Counted from the first letter of the stretch, positions 1 through 13,730 are shown. The stretch: 64,000 nt of DNA from Rotaria macrura (GCA_900239685.1 OENT01000577.1:31953-95952); one strand, 5' to 3'. The notes: generated by a model from the letters alone, not told the origin. A program made the numbers and translations.

Positions 1-563
1 TTCTGTTCGACGCGCTTTCGTTTTCTTCATTTTTGCTGCTACCCCTGTATACACGTGCTATTGTACCTGTGCCGGTTTCTTTCTTTTTATCTCATTTTTC
101 TTCTCTTTGTTTCCTTCAATATCTCTTCTTTTCTTTCTGTATTGTTAGAACTGTTTAGTCACACTTATTGCTAAATAAAAAAAGAAGAGTTAGATCCTAC
201 GGATACTAGAATTGTGAATCTACACGACAATATATTTCATGTCTACGTGATTCGTAGGATTTCAAGGAATAGAAAACTAATTTGACAGTTCTCGTACGAA
301 TGATTTGTAAATGTGTGCTCCTCATAATCTCGGTATCTTTGTCTATAACGCCTGAAACTATTAAACCACACAATGCAAGATCGTCCTATGATATCTGACG
401 GAAGAAAGTGATATACAATTTGACTGAGAAGATGAACAAGATACTTACGTTTGTTCAACAAAGTTGTCAGTCGTTTCGAATAGCAATGCTTCAATTTCAA
501 CTTAATTTTGTACTTTAATCAGTTCTCGTCTATTTCGTATGTCCTTTTTGAGAAATTTCTAAC
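1..563. other. Left-edge stretch without recognised gene
   Basis: AT-rich DNA with pyrimidine-rich start (1-140). I looked on the minus strand for the missing catalytic half of the LOG gene and found no match. One minus-strand segment near 440-500 ends in a good donor (GTAAGT at about 451), but its translation resembles nothing I know. Confidence 0.4.
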
Positions 564-801
564 CAGGATGAAGTGCTTCAGTTTTCATAAATTTTGGTAT
601 CCATCCAATAACTTTTCCTTGAGCATTGAGTGCTCCATCGGCTACAGCACCCATAACACCTTTTTCAGCTCCACCATAGACAACAGTTATATCCATTTGA
701 GCAAGCGCTTCGCCTAGTTGTCGGCCAGCATCTAAATATTTTCTATCACATACATCGCTCGATGCACAATAGACGCATATACGTTTTGATGATGTCATCA
801 A
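564..801 (-). CDS. LOG-family (cytokinin-activating phosphoribohydrolase-like) 5' exon
   Basis: The 79-residue exon starts MMTSSKRICVYCASS and continues with the Rossmann-type N-terminal half of the LOG/TIGR00730 family: RICVYC strand, then VVYGGAEKGVMGAVADGAL, VIGWIPKFM and ALHPG, which match the usual YGGGxxGLMGxVADAAL..VIGVIP..HPG order. Family members cleave nucleoside 5'-monophosphates at the base-ribose bond. The frame ends right after HPG at a GTTAGA that can serve as a donor (phase 1). The catalytic PGGxGTxxE half is not found in bases 1-563, so the gene either runs off the left edge through a long intron or is truncated. LOG is typical of bacteria, plants and fungi and rare in animals. 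Family call is strong; an intact gene is uncertain. Confidence 0.75.
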
Positions 802-956
802 TTAAATCAAAAAAAACAAAACAAAAATCAAAATATATTTTCAATTAAGAAATGTTTTTAATTTATGTTCATAAAATATAAAAAGAAATAGATATACAAA
901 GATGTACATCTATTGATATATGAATATGTATACACATATATATATATATATTTTTT

Positions 957-3164
957 TTAAAGATCAACACGTGATGCAAGTGGTATGGTTCGAAGTTCAT
1001 ATTTTTTTGATAGATGTTCAGATAATATTGTCATAATCAAAATTGAGAAAAATTGTGTAATGTACCAAGAAAATAGACGTGGATGTTGAGAATTATAAAT
1101 CCAACAAGCAATAAAATGATAAAAATGAATCGTTACCGAAAAGTCAAGACATTGTTTATATCGACCAACGATATAGAGTATCGCTAAGCCACTAAATATA
1201 GACAAAGAAAATCCGATTGATACAATTAAAATATGATTCAATTCTCATTGCTAAATTTAATCGAGAAATATTTCCTTCTAATCTATTTCTGAAACACATA
1301 GTTTTTATTCTATTCAACAGTGATACAATACAACAAAGTATTATATATATATATATATATATATATTACAGCAAAATATGCTGAATGTATTGTTTCAAGA
1401 AGTTACAATAAGAATATAATATAGATAGATGTGGGTTATCTTTTCACAGCAAGAAGAATATGCAAATATATAAAAATGTGATAGTTCAATATTTTCTTCG
1501 AAGTCTGTAACAATTATCTTAACTTTTTAAAAAGCTTCTAAGCATTCTGAGATAGATTTCATATGCATTTCCATTGCATTGCACTTAAATATCGTTGAAG
1601 ATCTTCTCTATTCTGAACAAACCGTATGAAATCACTCCACTAAATATACATAATTAGATGAAAAATTCTTGATTCGGAATGTTTCAAATTTTTTAACTAT
1701 GAAGAGAGGAAAAAATATTCCGACACATAAACTGTAATATCAGGTCACAAAAAATTACAATTTATAATGAAAACACTTTCAATTGTCGACTTATTCAAAG
1801 TTCAACATAGTGTTATGATCGATTTAACTAAATCTTGTAATGATGTCAAATCAGTTTTGTTTCTTTCTTCAGATAGAAAACTCTTGAGTTGAAACGTATA
1901 TGACAATTCCTACTTGTCAACACGACGTCCTATGTTTAGAACAGAAGTTCTCCATTGAACTAATGTTGAAGATGCTCTACACTGTCAATCATTTCAGGTA
2001 CTTCCTTGCGCCACATTTTTTGTAGTGGTTATGTTTCTCAGCCTATCGTCATTAATTTGCTACTTGACGTGGCAATTGAGTTGACTTTGAATTCATTGAA
2101 CACCATCCGTATTGGTTTTCAATGAATGTCAGCGCTTGGATTCATCAATGCCAGCACAGTGGTGTACTTCTCAATAATTGGAAGCATCCTTAGTTGAAGA
2201 ATATAGTTCAGGAGTATTTCTCGTTGTTGCGTTGTACTGCTCACTAGGGTTGTATTTACTTCTGTGCCAACATAAATTTTACTTAGGCGAATGTATTTCT
2301 GTTATTCATCCATTCAAACTTTATTCTTAAGACATTTTAGAGTCGATATTTTATCTTGATGAAAAGTTTTGATATAAACGAGCATAGGTTGAGAAAATCC
2401 ATGACTACCGTTTCACTAATGTAATAACTTGTGTCAAATAGAACTATGCATGTATTTTCACTTATTCTGATTTTCTAGAAAGTTCTTGAAAAATGCCTAC
2501 TGAAACTTTCAGAGATATGTTTTCACTTTACTGTAAATAGGCACGAATATACTATACCATATAAGATCGATCACTCGACTGAATAACACGTTTACATGGT
2601 ACAAATCGTATGATTCCGAATCTAGAAGCTACTCTCATCAATCTACTCAAAATTTGGTGTTCATCAACGAAAAAATATTGAAGAATAAATGAAGAATCTT
2701 TGTTTTAAAAATTCTACTGAAAACAAATCAGATTTCAATACGCATTGATACCCTAGAATTATATAAACAACAGCTTTCTATAACACTCTAGCCAAACATC
2801 AGTGCCCTAATCTCTAAGAATACTTCTTCTAGATCGTATTTGTGATAAAATCGGTGAGTAAATCTTACTGACTTACCTGGTTAGAGCATTGAGAAGAAAA
2901 ACACCACTAAATAATCGACTACTCCAATTAGATATATTGAAGATCTGATTGTAAACGAAAAAACAAAAACTAAAAATGCACATATGAGAAGACTTGTATT
3001 CATACATCATAAGAGAATAAATAATCAAGTGACGGTGCTCGATCAAGAATCGATGTGATGAGTAACACCCAAAAACCAAGACCTAAATAATATAATGTTT
3101 GTACAGCAATAATCTGACAAATGATCAACAATGGGTCCCATTTTTGATAACGAAAACCGTTCAT
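957..3164 (-). CDS. SYS1: SYS1 Golgi trafficking protein
   Basis: Three exons: 3164-3006, 2944-2877 and 1191-957, giving 153 residues (human SYS1 is about 156). The start MNGFRYQKWDPLLIICQII matches the family's Y.WDPLLI.SQI opening. The second and third exons give LLNALTSGLAILYIVGRYKQCLDFSV when joined (AG plus T restores the T-S codon), matching NALT..GLLYF..R.KQCLDFTVT of human SYS1, and the end has HFYHFIACWIYNS and ELRTIPL. Four hydrophobic segments fit the four-pass membrane topology. SYS1 recruits the ARL family GTPase ARFRP1/ARL3 to the trans-Golgi (family knowledge). The first intron is 61 bases; the second is 1,685 bases and holds nothing I recognise beyond an AT repeat near 1342-1365. 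Confidence 0.93.
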
Positions 3165-3390
3165 TCTGTCAATTAATCAATGTATAAAAGCATATCTAGA
3201 AAAAACAAAACAAATTCTAGTTTTTCTGTGTATTCTTGTTGTTAAAATGTTCTTTTTTTTTAATTTTTTTTTCATCGGCATATTGTTTTTCCATGTAGTC
3301 GAATAGCAAATGTTCGGCAAAACAAAAAAAAAACAAAGTGAAAACGAAACGAGCAATGATCAAACATATTTTTCTCTGTGCTTCTTCTAT

Positions 3391-4624
3391 TTATTTCTTC
3401 TTGCCACGTCGATGAGGACCACCAGATTTCTTAGGTTTACCACCTAGAATCGAAGAATATTAAGCGAACATACTGACGATTTTCTATTTCACTTACCTGG
3501 TAAGATAACACCATCATATGTCTGTTGAAACCATTTGATGGCTTCATCTTTTGTTATTCTGTGTGAAAAACCCATTCGTGCTTTCTTATGTTTACATTTA
3601 CCAATATCAAAACCGGCACGACCGAGTACAACGTAAAAATCCATACCATAGATACCAATCGATGGATCATATTTGATACCTAGAAAAAAGCAAAAGTGTA
3701 CAACTGCAATACATACACACGAGATCTTATGTGCTGAAATCCAAAGATCTGCAAGTAGGGTTTTCGATGAAAAAGCTCATTAGTCTTTGTTTTAACTATT
3801 CAATCAAGTAATCATTATGTTGAACTATGTCCGGAATAGGAAATAGCTTTTTCTTAAATACCTGCTGGATATCCGGTTCAATTGTACTAGTGCATCCGTG
3901 AAATATCTCTGTAGCAATAAAAAGCTTAGGAAATATAATCTTTCCCGAGTGCACATTAATCACTATACAATGATTTATGTACACTCGGGATTTCATCGAC
4001 ACGTGTTATTTTCTCGATGGTACATTATAACCGACGTATAAAAAAAAAGAAACTTGAAAGAGAAACTTCTATCAGTTCTTCAACTACGCTAAAAAAATAA
4101 ATTTTAGAGTAATTCTGTTATAATTTATCCAGTTTCAATTATGTTTGAAGAAACACAATGATTTTAATAAACCTCGAAATATATATATATATATATAACA
4201 TCTTACCTAAGTCAATATGTTCTTGAATACCGAAACCGAAATTTCCCATTTCACTAAAATTGCCTTTATGTAATTCGTATTCTTTAACTTTGAGACCTTT
4301 TTCTAAAATTTCTTTTGCTTTTTCACCACGTACAGTACAGAAAACACCGATTTTTTCATTACGACGAATACCAAATGAACGTACGGTGTAACGAGCTTTT
4401 GAAAATACTGGCGTTTGACCAGTTAATTGTTCAAGTACTTTTGATGCACGTGTCAAACGATCGCCAGATTCGCCAACACATATATTCAAACATAATTTTC
4501 TTATACGTAAATCACGCATCAAATTTTTCGTTTTATCTTTTTTAATAACTCGACCTGTTGTTGTGCTCGTTTTCGCTGTTGTTGTTGTTGTCGTTGCTAC
4601 TGGCGTTGCTTTTCGACCGGTCAT
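3391..4624 (-). CDS. RPL11: 60S ribosomal protein L11 (uL5)
   Basis: Three exons, 4624-4207, 3679-3497 and 3443-3391, encode about 217 residues. The core [76 protein letters not shown] is nearly identical to animal RPL11. It binds 5S rRNA in the large-subunit central protuberance and is a known p53-MDM2 pathway partner in vertebrates. Two oddities: an N-terminal extension of about 35 residues before MRDL, rich in Thr runs, and a longer basic tail ([17 protein letters not shown]) than the human protein. Junction phases agree (TTA G|GT ATC; CCA G|GT GGT). The first ATG was taken as start because the frame is open from it; initiation at the Met of MRDL cannot be excluded. The 527-base intron contains a near-palindrome (3944-3989). 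Confidence 0.96.
3944..3989. repeat. 46-bp near-palindrome in RPL11 intron 1
   Basis: The two halves start CCCGAGTG and end CACTCGGG and match as inverted repeats at about 19 of 23 positions, with no loop needed. It could form a cruciform or intronic hairpin, or be a remnant of a foldback element. No function can be assigned. Confidence 0.7.
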
Positions 4625-4986
4625 GATTATCGTTTACCAAATGAGTATACAAACGGATATTGTTTTTTTTTCTATCTGTAAATAAGAAACAATATGTCAA
4701 AAAAAAAGAAGCGAAAAGAAAAATTACATCAAATAGAAGATTACATTGTGAAAGAAGTAGATTTTGTGATAAAAAGAAATGCAATATACAAATCACCGAT
4801 TAAAAAAGAAGAAAAAAAAACGAACAAAAGGAAATGAAGGAATGATAGAATAATGTTTTGGTTTCTTTTTCGAATAACTTAATATGATGACTAGAAACAT
4901 AGAAACACGAATAAGAAAAGAATCTATTGCTAAATTACAATAATCGATAGAACTAAATGTATAATGTTTGTTTCGTTTTTCGTTTT

Positions 4987-7900
4987 CTAATCATTTATTT
5001 GAAGACCTTGAAATTTGTCTAATTGTGATTGCTGACGAAGATAATCGAATGTTTTTTGAATTTGATTACGAATAAATTCTTCACTTTCATTGGATGATAT
5101 TTTTGATTTTTCACTCTGAAGTTTGTCAATTAATGAGTTTAATAAATTAATATCAATCTAAATAAATAAATTATTAAAGTAGATATAAAGTAGGGAAAAA
5201 TAATTCTATATTATCAATCTTACATCGGGATGGTTTTGATTAAAGAAATAAACATAAGAATTAAGTAATTCATTATATAATTGAACTTGAACAATTTGAT
5301 CCATGATTTGTGTCGTTAATTTCGTAGCCTTTTTCAAACATGCCAAGACTTTTTCACCATCATGAATCTATCCATTCAATAAATTGAATATTTAATCATA
5401 TATAAATATACGTCTATTTAGTTTTTGAATTATTTATCGATCTGCATTTTTCATATCTTAGCACGTAGCAATATTCATATGAATTCAACATACTAGAATT
5501 AAACTATGATAAAGCTTCCTATTCTATCAAGTATAGTCGATTTGGCGTGAAAAAAAGTCGAGCTTGGTGTAAATCATAGGTAAACCTGATGCTCCTTTTT
5601 TCGTTTTAACATTTACATCTTAGCCTCAATCGTTTACATTTTTAGTGGGATTGAAACATCGTAAAAATATCGAACGGTTCAATTACTTTTGAGTACGAAT
5701 CCTATGCATAATCTAGATATGGGCCTAGTAAAAAGATCATAGTCTGTAGAATCGTGTGTTCGAATTTCTAAACCTTTTAGTGAATTGTCCTATTATCGTA
5801 TATAACCGGTGGTGGCAAAGTTTCTGGATCAAATATTTGTTTAGTTTTCAACCGTTTTTAAATGTTCTAGATGAATGCAAGCAGACGTGTCACGACTGAA
5901 ATTCAATGCTCTTTTGGAATATGAGCTCAGAAATTCTGTCTATATCTGCTTGCGAGCAGGGAGGGAATCTTTTGAAGGCCTAAAAAATTATATTGTACAG
6001 AAATATTTTTCCTATATTTTTGTATTTGCACTATTAGGATCTGAAATTCAATGTTTATTTTTATTTTCCTAGAAAGTAACAAAATTCTTCTCTTCCTTTC
6101 GTCCTTGTTTTAGTAAAAAATCGAATTTTCGGATCAAAATCCGTTTCACTTAGAACTACCTCCTGAGAAAATGCTGATAGTTTCAGTTGTGTCAAAGGTA
6201 CCTTTTAGTTCGATAATAATACTTTGCACGGTATTGTCTGCTCTACAAAACCACCATATTCAACTGTTTTTAGCACCTTCGTAAATGTACTTATGGGAGT
6301 AGTAAATGTTTGTTTGTTCGTCCCCGAGATGAATTTTTGCTGAATGTTCAAAGATTCTCTCATTAATCTCGTACAACGACAAATCAGAACTTTTCGAGTT
6401 CATATTTAGAAAGTGCATTACGCGCTGGTCGTAACCCATCTATTTGCATTCATCTAAAGTACTTTCAGATGTTTGAAAAATAAACAAAGACTTTCTCCTG
6501 AAACTTAACGACCACTCGGTACCATAGTTCCATTTCTCGTATGCATAACTCTGAATCGAAGACTCTAGGGTTAATCATGTGTTTACATCGATTGGGTCGA
6601 TTTGATGCATCGGAATGGTGAACTTTATATATATTTCACAATGGTTAGAGTACGGAATAAATAATTCCCATGGTTTGTCATGACAGAGTAGGACAGAGAG
6701 AATCATCGAAACTTACACATCACTATTTTTTTCCATAATATGCGAGTAGCTAGAAAATTTGCTTTTCATAGTAATTTAAGCAGCAGTCGATTTTGTTCAA
6801 TATATATTAGATAAATGTGAATTGTTTTTTGTTACCTGTTCGATTTTTTGTGTCGATTCGTTGATCCGTTGTGCACTCCAGAAAAGATGAGTACATAGAA
6901 GTAATGTTCGAACTTGATCTGGACGTTTAACTAAACGTGTTGCTGCTTGTGTTAATGATTGTCGTAATGTTGAATGATTTTCTTCACCGAAACAGGTAAT
7001 TTTTTCTAATGTGCCTATAAGAAGTGTTAATGAAGCGCATTGTGCTCGTGTATCACCAGCTTGTTCTTCATAGAGTGTATAAGCCTATGAATTAACTATT
7101 ACAGTATGTTACATGATTTCATAGAAGATTTCATACTTGTGAAAAGAATTCATAAGCAATTGTTTCAGCATTTTCTGAACCTATTTCACTCGCTGCTAAT
7201 GCACCTTGTAAATAGAGTCGTAATGAAAGATCATTCGTTTCTAATTTTGTCAATGTACTAATTAATTGATTACATAATTGAAATAATTTTTGGCATTTTT
7301 TCTCCCATTTTTCATCCTTAAATATATGAATAATATTTGTATACATGTTCTTTTATTCAAATGAATTTCTATTCACCTGTTCACTTATATTTTTATATCG
7401 AAACGTTAATCCATAGGCTTGCATTATAATCGGTGGATATGTAAAACGCATACGTTCTAAACCGCCATTTTTAAATGTATCTTGACAAATTTTAATAATA
7501 TGATATTGCTGATCAGGATCATTAGGTGCTTTAAAACTATTACATAAACGTGCAACAAGATTTTGTTCTTCAACAAAGTCTTCGTTTGTTATTGTTTGTC
7601 GTGATGTTTCGGATGGACTATCCGTTTGATCAACAATTAATGTTGCCAATAATTCAAATAATTGTGTCACATGTTCAGCCGTTGGAATAATTGTTTCTTT
7701 ATCTAGTATACTATTTATAATATACATGCAAACAGTATGTCGTTCACGATAGCTAAGTAGTTGTAAAACAAGTTTATAATGATTTAATTTAAGTACATCA
7801 AGAATATCATAACAATCAATTGGAATTTTGAGCATTTTAACTAATTCCTTAGCTGCTTGTGTACCAGTTTGAACTCTAAAGAAAAGGAAAAGATCAGAAC

Positions 7901-10900
7901 AAAGACATATTTGTACAATCCCCATAGAATAAACAAGAGCAAATTCTATTATGAATTACATGATCTTATTTGAAATCATCAATCGACTGAATACACTAGA
8001 TATGTAATTATGAAAGAATTCTGATTATTATTACTAGATGGTTCAGGTTATCTTCATTAAGAGAACGGAAACAGTTGGAATAAATAATTTCCATAATAGG
8101 AATCTCGAATAATCTCAAATTTATCAATCAGTTTGAGATTATGTTTTATAAACACTAGGGTGACATATTCATATAATCTTACTGTGTATCTAATGCAATA
8201 TCATCAAATATTTTTCTTGTATTTCCGAGTACTTTGTTTCCATATTCGTATTGATCACGATAGCATTTTAATGATAAATTAAGTAAAGCACTTTGTAAAG
8301 CGACAATATCTTCTGATGGCATATTTACACGACTCTATGGAAAAAGTTTCTTTAATTTATATATTTATACTATTCAATGTATTGTCATTTACTTTAACAA
8401 CTTCAGCGATTTGTTCAGAAAAAATATCAAATAACTGAACACTTTCAGGTATGTTTTGTTGGCTACCATCACGTGTTGAATATGCTGTTAAACTTAAAAA
8501 CAAAATTTCTTAACAATAATTGAAAAGTAGTATATTTTGTTTTTGCATTACCGATCAATAAGTGATATAAGAATATTGCGTATGTTAACAGTAGCACTCA
8601 ATTCACGGCAAGCTTTAAGAAATTCATTGAGTGTATTTAAATGATATTCATCTGGAAAAACCTTAAAAATAAAGAGAAAAAATAATATTGATTGAATTCT
8701 ATTACAATATTAAGATAATAATAAAACGAAAGTTAGTAGATGTGTGCATGAATTGAATTTTCTCGTACGATATTTTAACATTTACCGACTTACACAGATT
8801 ACATGTAAAGCACAATGAGAGAATTGATAACATCATTGTACGATCTGAATTCATGAATAGAAGTGACAACCCTTTTAAGAAGTTGCCTAGAGTAGATTAA
8901 CTAATTTTCAATGGAGTTCGGAACAAAAGATTAGTTGATTATTGAGTCGTTTGATTTCTATCTATTTTTACTGGACAGTCGTTTAAAGATGTTCAAAAAG
9001 GTCGGTAAAAATTACTTTTTCGTGTTCTCGTATTTTCACACGATTAGATTCTGACACTAAACGTTGAAAATTTAGTTATAACGTGTAATCTTCGAATTTC
9101 CTTTTTATCTTCCTCGAGTGTCCAAATGATCTTCGCAGAAAATATAAGTAATTTATGAGAAAGAGATGGAAAAGGAAAATATTCGAACGACAAATTTAGA
9201 GTCTTAATGCATATTGAATACTATGTTAAAAAATGATAATTAAAATATTATTGTTTTTTCTTTTCAATTAACAATAATGAACATGGCAATCGTTCCTCGG
9301 AGGTGTTTTCTTTTTCTGAATATCTGTTGCATAAAGTATCAAGTCTTAATTTTGAATTAAAATATGGTAGAAATGAACATGTTGGTTGTTAATCGATTGA
9401 ACGAAGCTACAATTACTAGGATTCTTTTCTTAATTAATAATGGTTTGCCTTTATTTGATAGTACATATCTATTATTTTTTATCGTAGATTGTTGAATAAA
9501 CATTTTTCAGGTGTTGAGTTTGAGATCATATTAAATATATCTATCTCATATAACGAAGTTTTCTCTATTCAATGTAGAATACAGTATACACCAGATGAAG
9601 AGTGATTATTGAAAACAAAACCAACTCAATTGTATCGCTGATCTTTTTTAAATATATTCGATATTTTTCTCTTTCACATTTTCCACCATTTCCGGCAAAA
9701 TGATTACTTTTCTATCATCTTCAATTCTGAAATGTTGAGTCTTTGAACTCATTTCGCTGTACGTGAAATGTAGCTTCTGAGCAAATACGTAAAACTTCAC
9801 TTGAGTAATAGTAGCAATTTAATTCTACATTTTAGTTTGGGAAGAAATGTGAACTCTAGAAAAATGACCAAGTTTAATGGCTTTAGCACCTTCACAAATC
9901 GATCTAGAGGTTAAGTGAAACATGGCTGGTTTAAAATTTGAATCTCAATTTTTTCAAGCTTAGAAACATACATTCCGGTAAAAGAAAGTTCGAGAAATCT
10001 ATTCCTTCGTATAGAAGATTTGCCGATTAATCGCCAGTGAACATAGATGACCAGCGCATAAAATCATGACTCCAATTCATCGTATTTCTTTCGTCTTGAA
10101 TAATTTCAAAACACACTTCTGTGCGAACCGTTATTACATATGATATATCTCGAAAAACAATAATCTATTAAATAATTTTTGATAAGAACAAGATAGAAAA
10201 CTGTGGTTTTCATCATTATTAAGCAAACATTTGAAGGATACAAAAACATGCAAAATTTCAATTGGTCATACGAACAAGCTAGTTGGATTTATTCTTAGTG
10301 GACAATTGATAAGATGATAGTTACCATCTATTTTTCGATTGAATGTCATCTATAGAAGTGTGAGACTTTTGTGTCACTTGGGAAATAACTGAGATGTGAG
10401 AAATTCATTATCGTTAGTTAGACAACGATACTATAATATTTGTTCGATATGGAATTGTACTCAGAAAAGATTAAAGAATTCGTTTCATGTCTTTCTAAAG
10501 TTACAGACGAACATCACTGTCATAGATGAAGAACAAGCTTGAAATGTCGACTTTTTTTTGCAAATTAGAAGAGAATCTAGTGTTAGGTAGTAATTGTCCT
10601 TTTTGTAATAATGAAAATTGCATCGTCTTCTATGATTAGTTTTATTTTTACATACTTGAATTATACATTCCATTAAATATTCTTGTGCAATTGGATCTCG
10701 ACAACTAACGACTTGTTCCATAATTTTTGGAAGAACAATCTAAAATCGATGCAATCGTTCATCAATATTTTGAATATGAAATTACTATCTTACTGTTTTA
10801 TATCGTTCGACATTAACACATTCGAGTTCGCTTAAGCGTACTAGATTCGTTCCGACTAAAATTCGTAATTCTCGACGTTCTTGTTCACGTCGTTGTAAAT

Positions 10901-12656
10901 CTCTAGACGACATAACATCAATACAAAAATAAACACGGAAAACCTTTATTTCTTACCGTGTATGTCCTTGATATTGCATTCGTACCCAAAGTTTATTCAT
11001 TTCAGAAAAATTTAATAGTATGAAATCAAGTGAATCAAGTATTGTTCCTGTTTTAGAATCTTCTCTAGAAAAAAAGAATATTTTACTTACAAAAATACTC
11101 ATCTGTGCGTTGTTGTTTTCTACATACTGATTTTCATCTTCAGTATCGGGTAGTAGACTTTTAACACATTGTAGTAAATAATTTCGTAAAAATAAACCAC
11201 GCAATGGATGTTGAACACCTCGACACATTTCGACTAAATCACGAAGAACCTCACGTCGAGGTAGTTCATTTGCTCGAATGTAAACATGACCTATTGTAAT
11301 TAATAAATACCTAAAACATAATAATACATAAATATACATGATAAATATGAATATATACGTTGAATGATTGGTTTTTGAACGACTCGACAAATCTGTCTGT
11401 GTCATTCAAATCAAAAGAACAAAGAAATTTTAATACGATTTGTTGTCCATTTATAATGTATAAAACTGTTCACTTGAAGAAACACATCAAAGATTGTATT
11501 CAGTGCATAGATTAAATAGAATGAAACTATCGTTACTGAAAACTAACAGTAAATTAAAATCTAAATCAACAATAGTTTTCCTTAGGAAAAAAAAATAAGA
11601 TTCACTTTATGAAAGCAATGAAACATGTTTGTATTTGAGTCAGATTTTTAACAAAATAACGTAGATATGCTGTGTACTCAATATAAGAAGGAATCGTTAG
11701 ATTGAAATCTATAGGAATATCACAGTTAGATCAATCTAATTGAAAATCTGCTAGACAACAAAAACTTCATTCTAATCCTGATGATTGAAGATTTTTTAAT
11801 TGTGAAAACAAATAATTCTTCTTCTAGCAGCAAGCAACCGTCTAAAAACAACTACACCGTTCTTCATGGGATACTTTGACTAAATATACCAGATTGTTTT
11901 CAGCGTGAATAAAAAAAATCACATCTTATAGGTTTTCGTAAGAAAATATCAAACAGTTCTATATACATAAATTTAAGATTGAAAATAATCGCCGACTATT
12001 TATTTTAAACATTTCTAATTCATCTTCGACAATGTCAGTAGACTGCTTATGAATCATTCGTATATCTTTTTGCATTAGTCATGAATGTATTTCTTGACGA
12101 TCGCTGAATGTGTTTTACTTATCAGGTGTACTTCAAAATTTCTAGATGTATATACTCTATTGCTTAAAAATTACGTACAATCTCGGAACTATATTTCCGG
12201 CATATTGAACAACTTCATAAAGATCATGACTACCACGACCATGTTCAAATTCATCAGCAAGATAAAGTTCAAGATGATGAAGTTCTTCAACAACAACAAC
12301 ATCTATAAATAACGTGAATATAGTTACGAAGAAAATAAAACCATTGTAAATTTCATACGTAATTCATAATAGTTTTTCGGTGATAAAAGTGATGTTCGTA
12401 ATTCACCAAGCATATTTGCTGCATGTTTAAGCCCTTCCATGACCGATTGTTGGTCAAGTACACGTTTCATAGCAAAAGCATGTTGACGAACATTTTGTAA
12501 AGCATCGGCAAGTAATTTTTCTTGATTATCCATTGACAATCCAACATTACTACCACGATTAGTATCGATCGGTTTTTGCTATAAATGAATAAGAGAATAA
12601 ATTAACTTTAGAACAGTTATAACACATGTGGTCAAAACTAAGATTACCGTCGACAT
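4987..12656 (-). CDS. VPS35: VPS35 retromer core subunit
   Basis: Fourteen exons: 12656-12648, 12578-12359, 12302-12179, 11310-10957, 10902-10794, 10739-10656, 8661-8552, 8492-8393, 8334-8183, 7875-7377, 7316-7137, 7084-6836, 5367-5224, 5157-4987. They total 2,505 bases in frame, 834 residues (human 796). Landmarks in order: [45 protein letters not shown] (the PRLYL motif, about residue 115), [65 protein letters not shown] and [18 protein letters not shown]35 is the alpha-solenoid scaffold of retromer, binding VPS26 and VPS29 for endosome-to-Golgi and plasma-membrane recycling. The first exon codes only three residues (MST). A segment near 11045-11105 that is longer than the human sequence might hide a very short intron; reading through keeps the frame. 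Long introns occur at 11311-12178, 8662-10655 and 5368-6835. Confidence 0.96.
8662..10655 (-). other. Long (about 2 kb) intron 6 of VPS35
   Basis: AT-rich, no open frame above 60 codons and no repeat that I could recognise. It has a normal GTATGT donor and a TTTTTAAG acceptor. Most other introns of the gene are 40-60 bases, so this one probably expanded by insertion, but no element ends are visible. Confidence 0.6.
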
Positions 12657-13730
12657 CACGAAGACTTGAAAATTATCGATATATCTAAAAACATTACACT
12701 AATTATATCATTCGAACAAGAAAAAAAGATCTTTTATGATAGCATGGAAAATAAATAAAAATAAACAAATAACATAGACACACCGCTACGTGAACATATT
12801 CATCCATTGGATATTCGTTTTGCCTTGTTTCTGATGTATCTATAATTCGAGATCGACAATCAAAACTTGTCAAGATTTATTTAAAAAGTCCTTTCTTTAT
12901 TCTTCAACAGATTATCTAAAGCATTTTCTTTGCAGTTAACTGAGATTTATCTTCGATGATAAATATAGATGTCGTAAGATGATACGTTCGTCCGATACTT
13001 TACCAAACTGTTCGTGTTAATCACATTGAACCATGAATATATGCATAACAACGACAGATCAAGTGAGCTATTTTACAATTAATAATTTTACAATCTAAGA
13101 AGATCAATGGTGAGAAGAGGAAAGCAACTACATATGATGATTTCCAACTAATTTCAATAAAAGAAAGGATACTATCTGTGCTTCTAAAAAATAATATACT
13201 TGTGCGTCTCGCTTTCGGGCAATCCATATGCACAAAGAGATGTATTTTTGATCATGCTATAATCCATCGACTCGTATCATTCTTTGTGTAGAACTCATCT
13301 TTGATTCGAATACTTCCCTCGCCTATCCTTAATTTACGATAAACTTATTCTACTAGGAGACTTTGTCTGGTCAACGGTTTATGATAATGTCTGATTCAGG
13401 ATAGTTGTTTTAATGTTTCAGACAAGCGACAAATTTATTTGGATGTTCGGTTAAAGTTCACTTATGCTTCCATTCGGACTTCTTCCTGTGAACCATATTG
13501 CAAATGATACAAGTTTTTACTAAATATTTCCATAGCACTGGATATCGATTCTTTCTAGTGACGGTTCATCTCAACATATTTTATCGACTACTAACCAATA
13601 AACCTTTTTCTGACAACAATATGTGTTGCAAAAGTTTGTTTTGACATAGTGAAAACTTCACATTTTGTATACATCGCATTGATGATTCATTCCACGTCGA
13701 TTTACAATGTCGACAACCCAGTTCAATCAA
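12657..13730. other. Upstream of VPS35, no gene recognised
   Basis: Contains the presumed 5' region of VPS35 close to 12656 and otherwise AT-rich DNA. A 70-codon minus-strand frame at 13021-13233 has no recognisable motif and I do not call it a gene. Confidence 0.4.

Noticed and set aside
1342..1365. AT dinucleotide runs here and at about 938, 4183 and 46852 as special features
   Set aside because: Ordinary microsatellites expected in AT-rich DNA.
5690..5775. tRNA-like GTTCGAATTTC box
   Set aside because: No matching A box or cloverleaf stems could be drawn. It lies inside a VPS35 intron.
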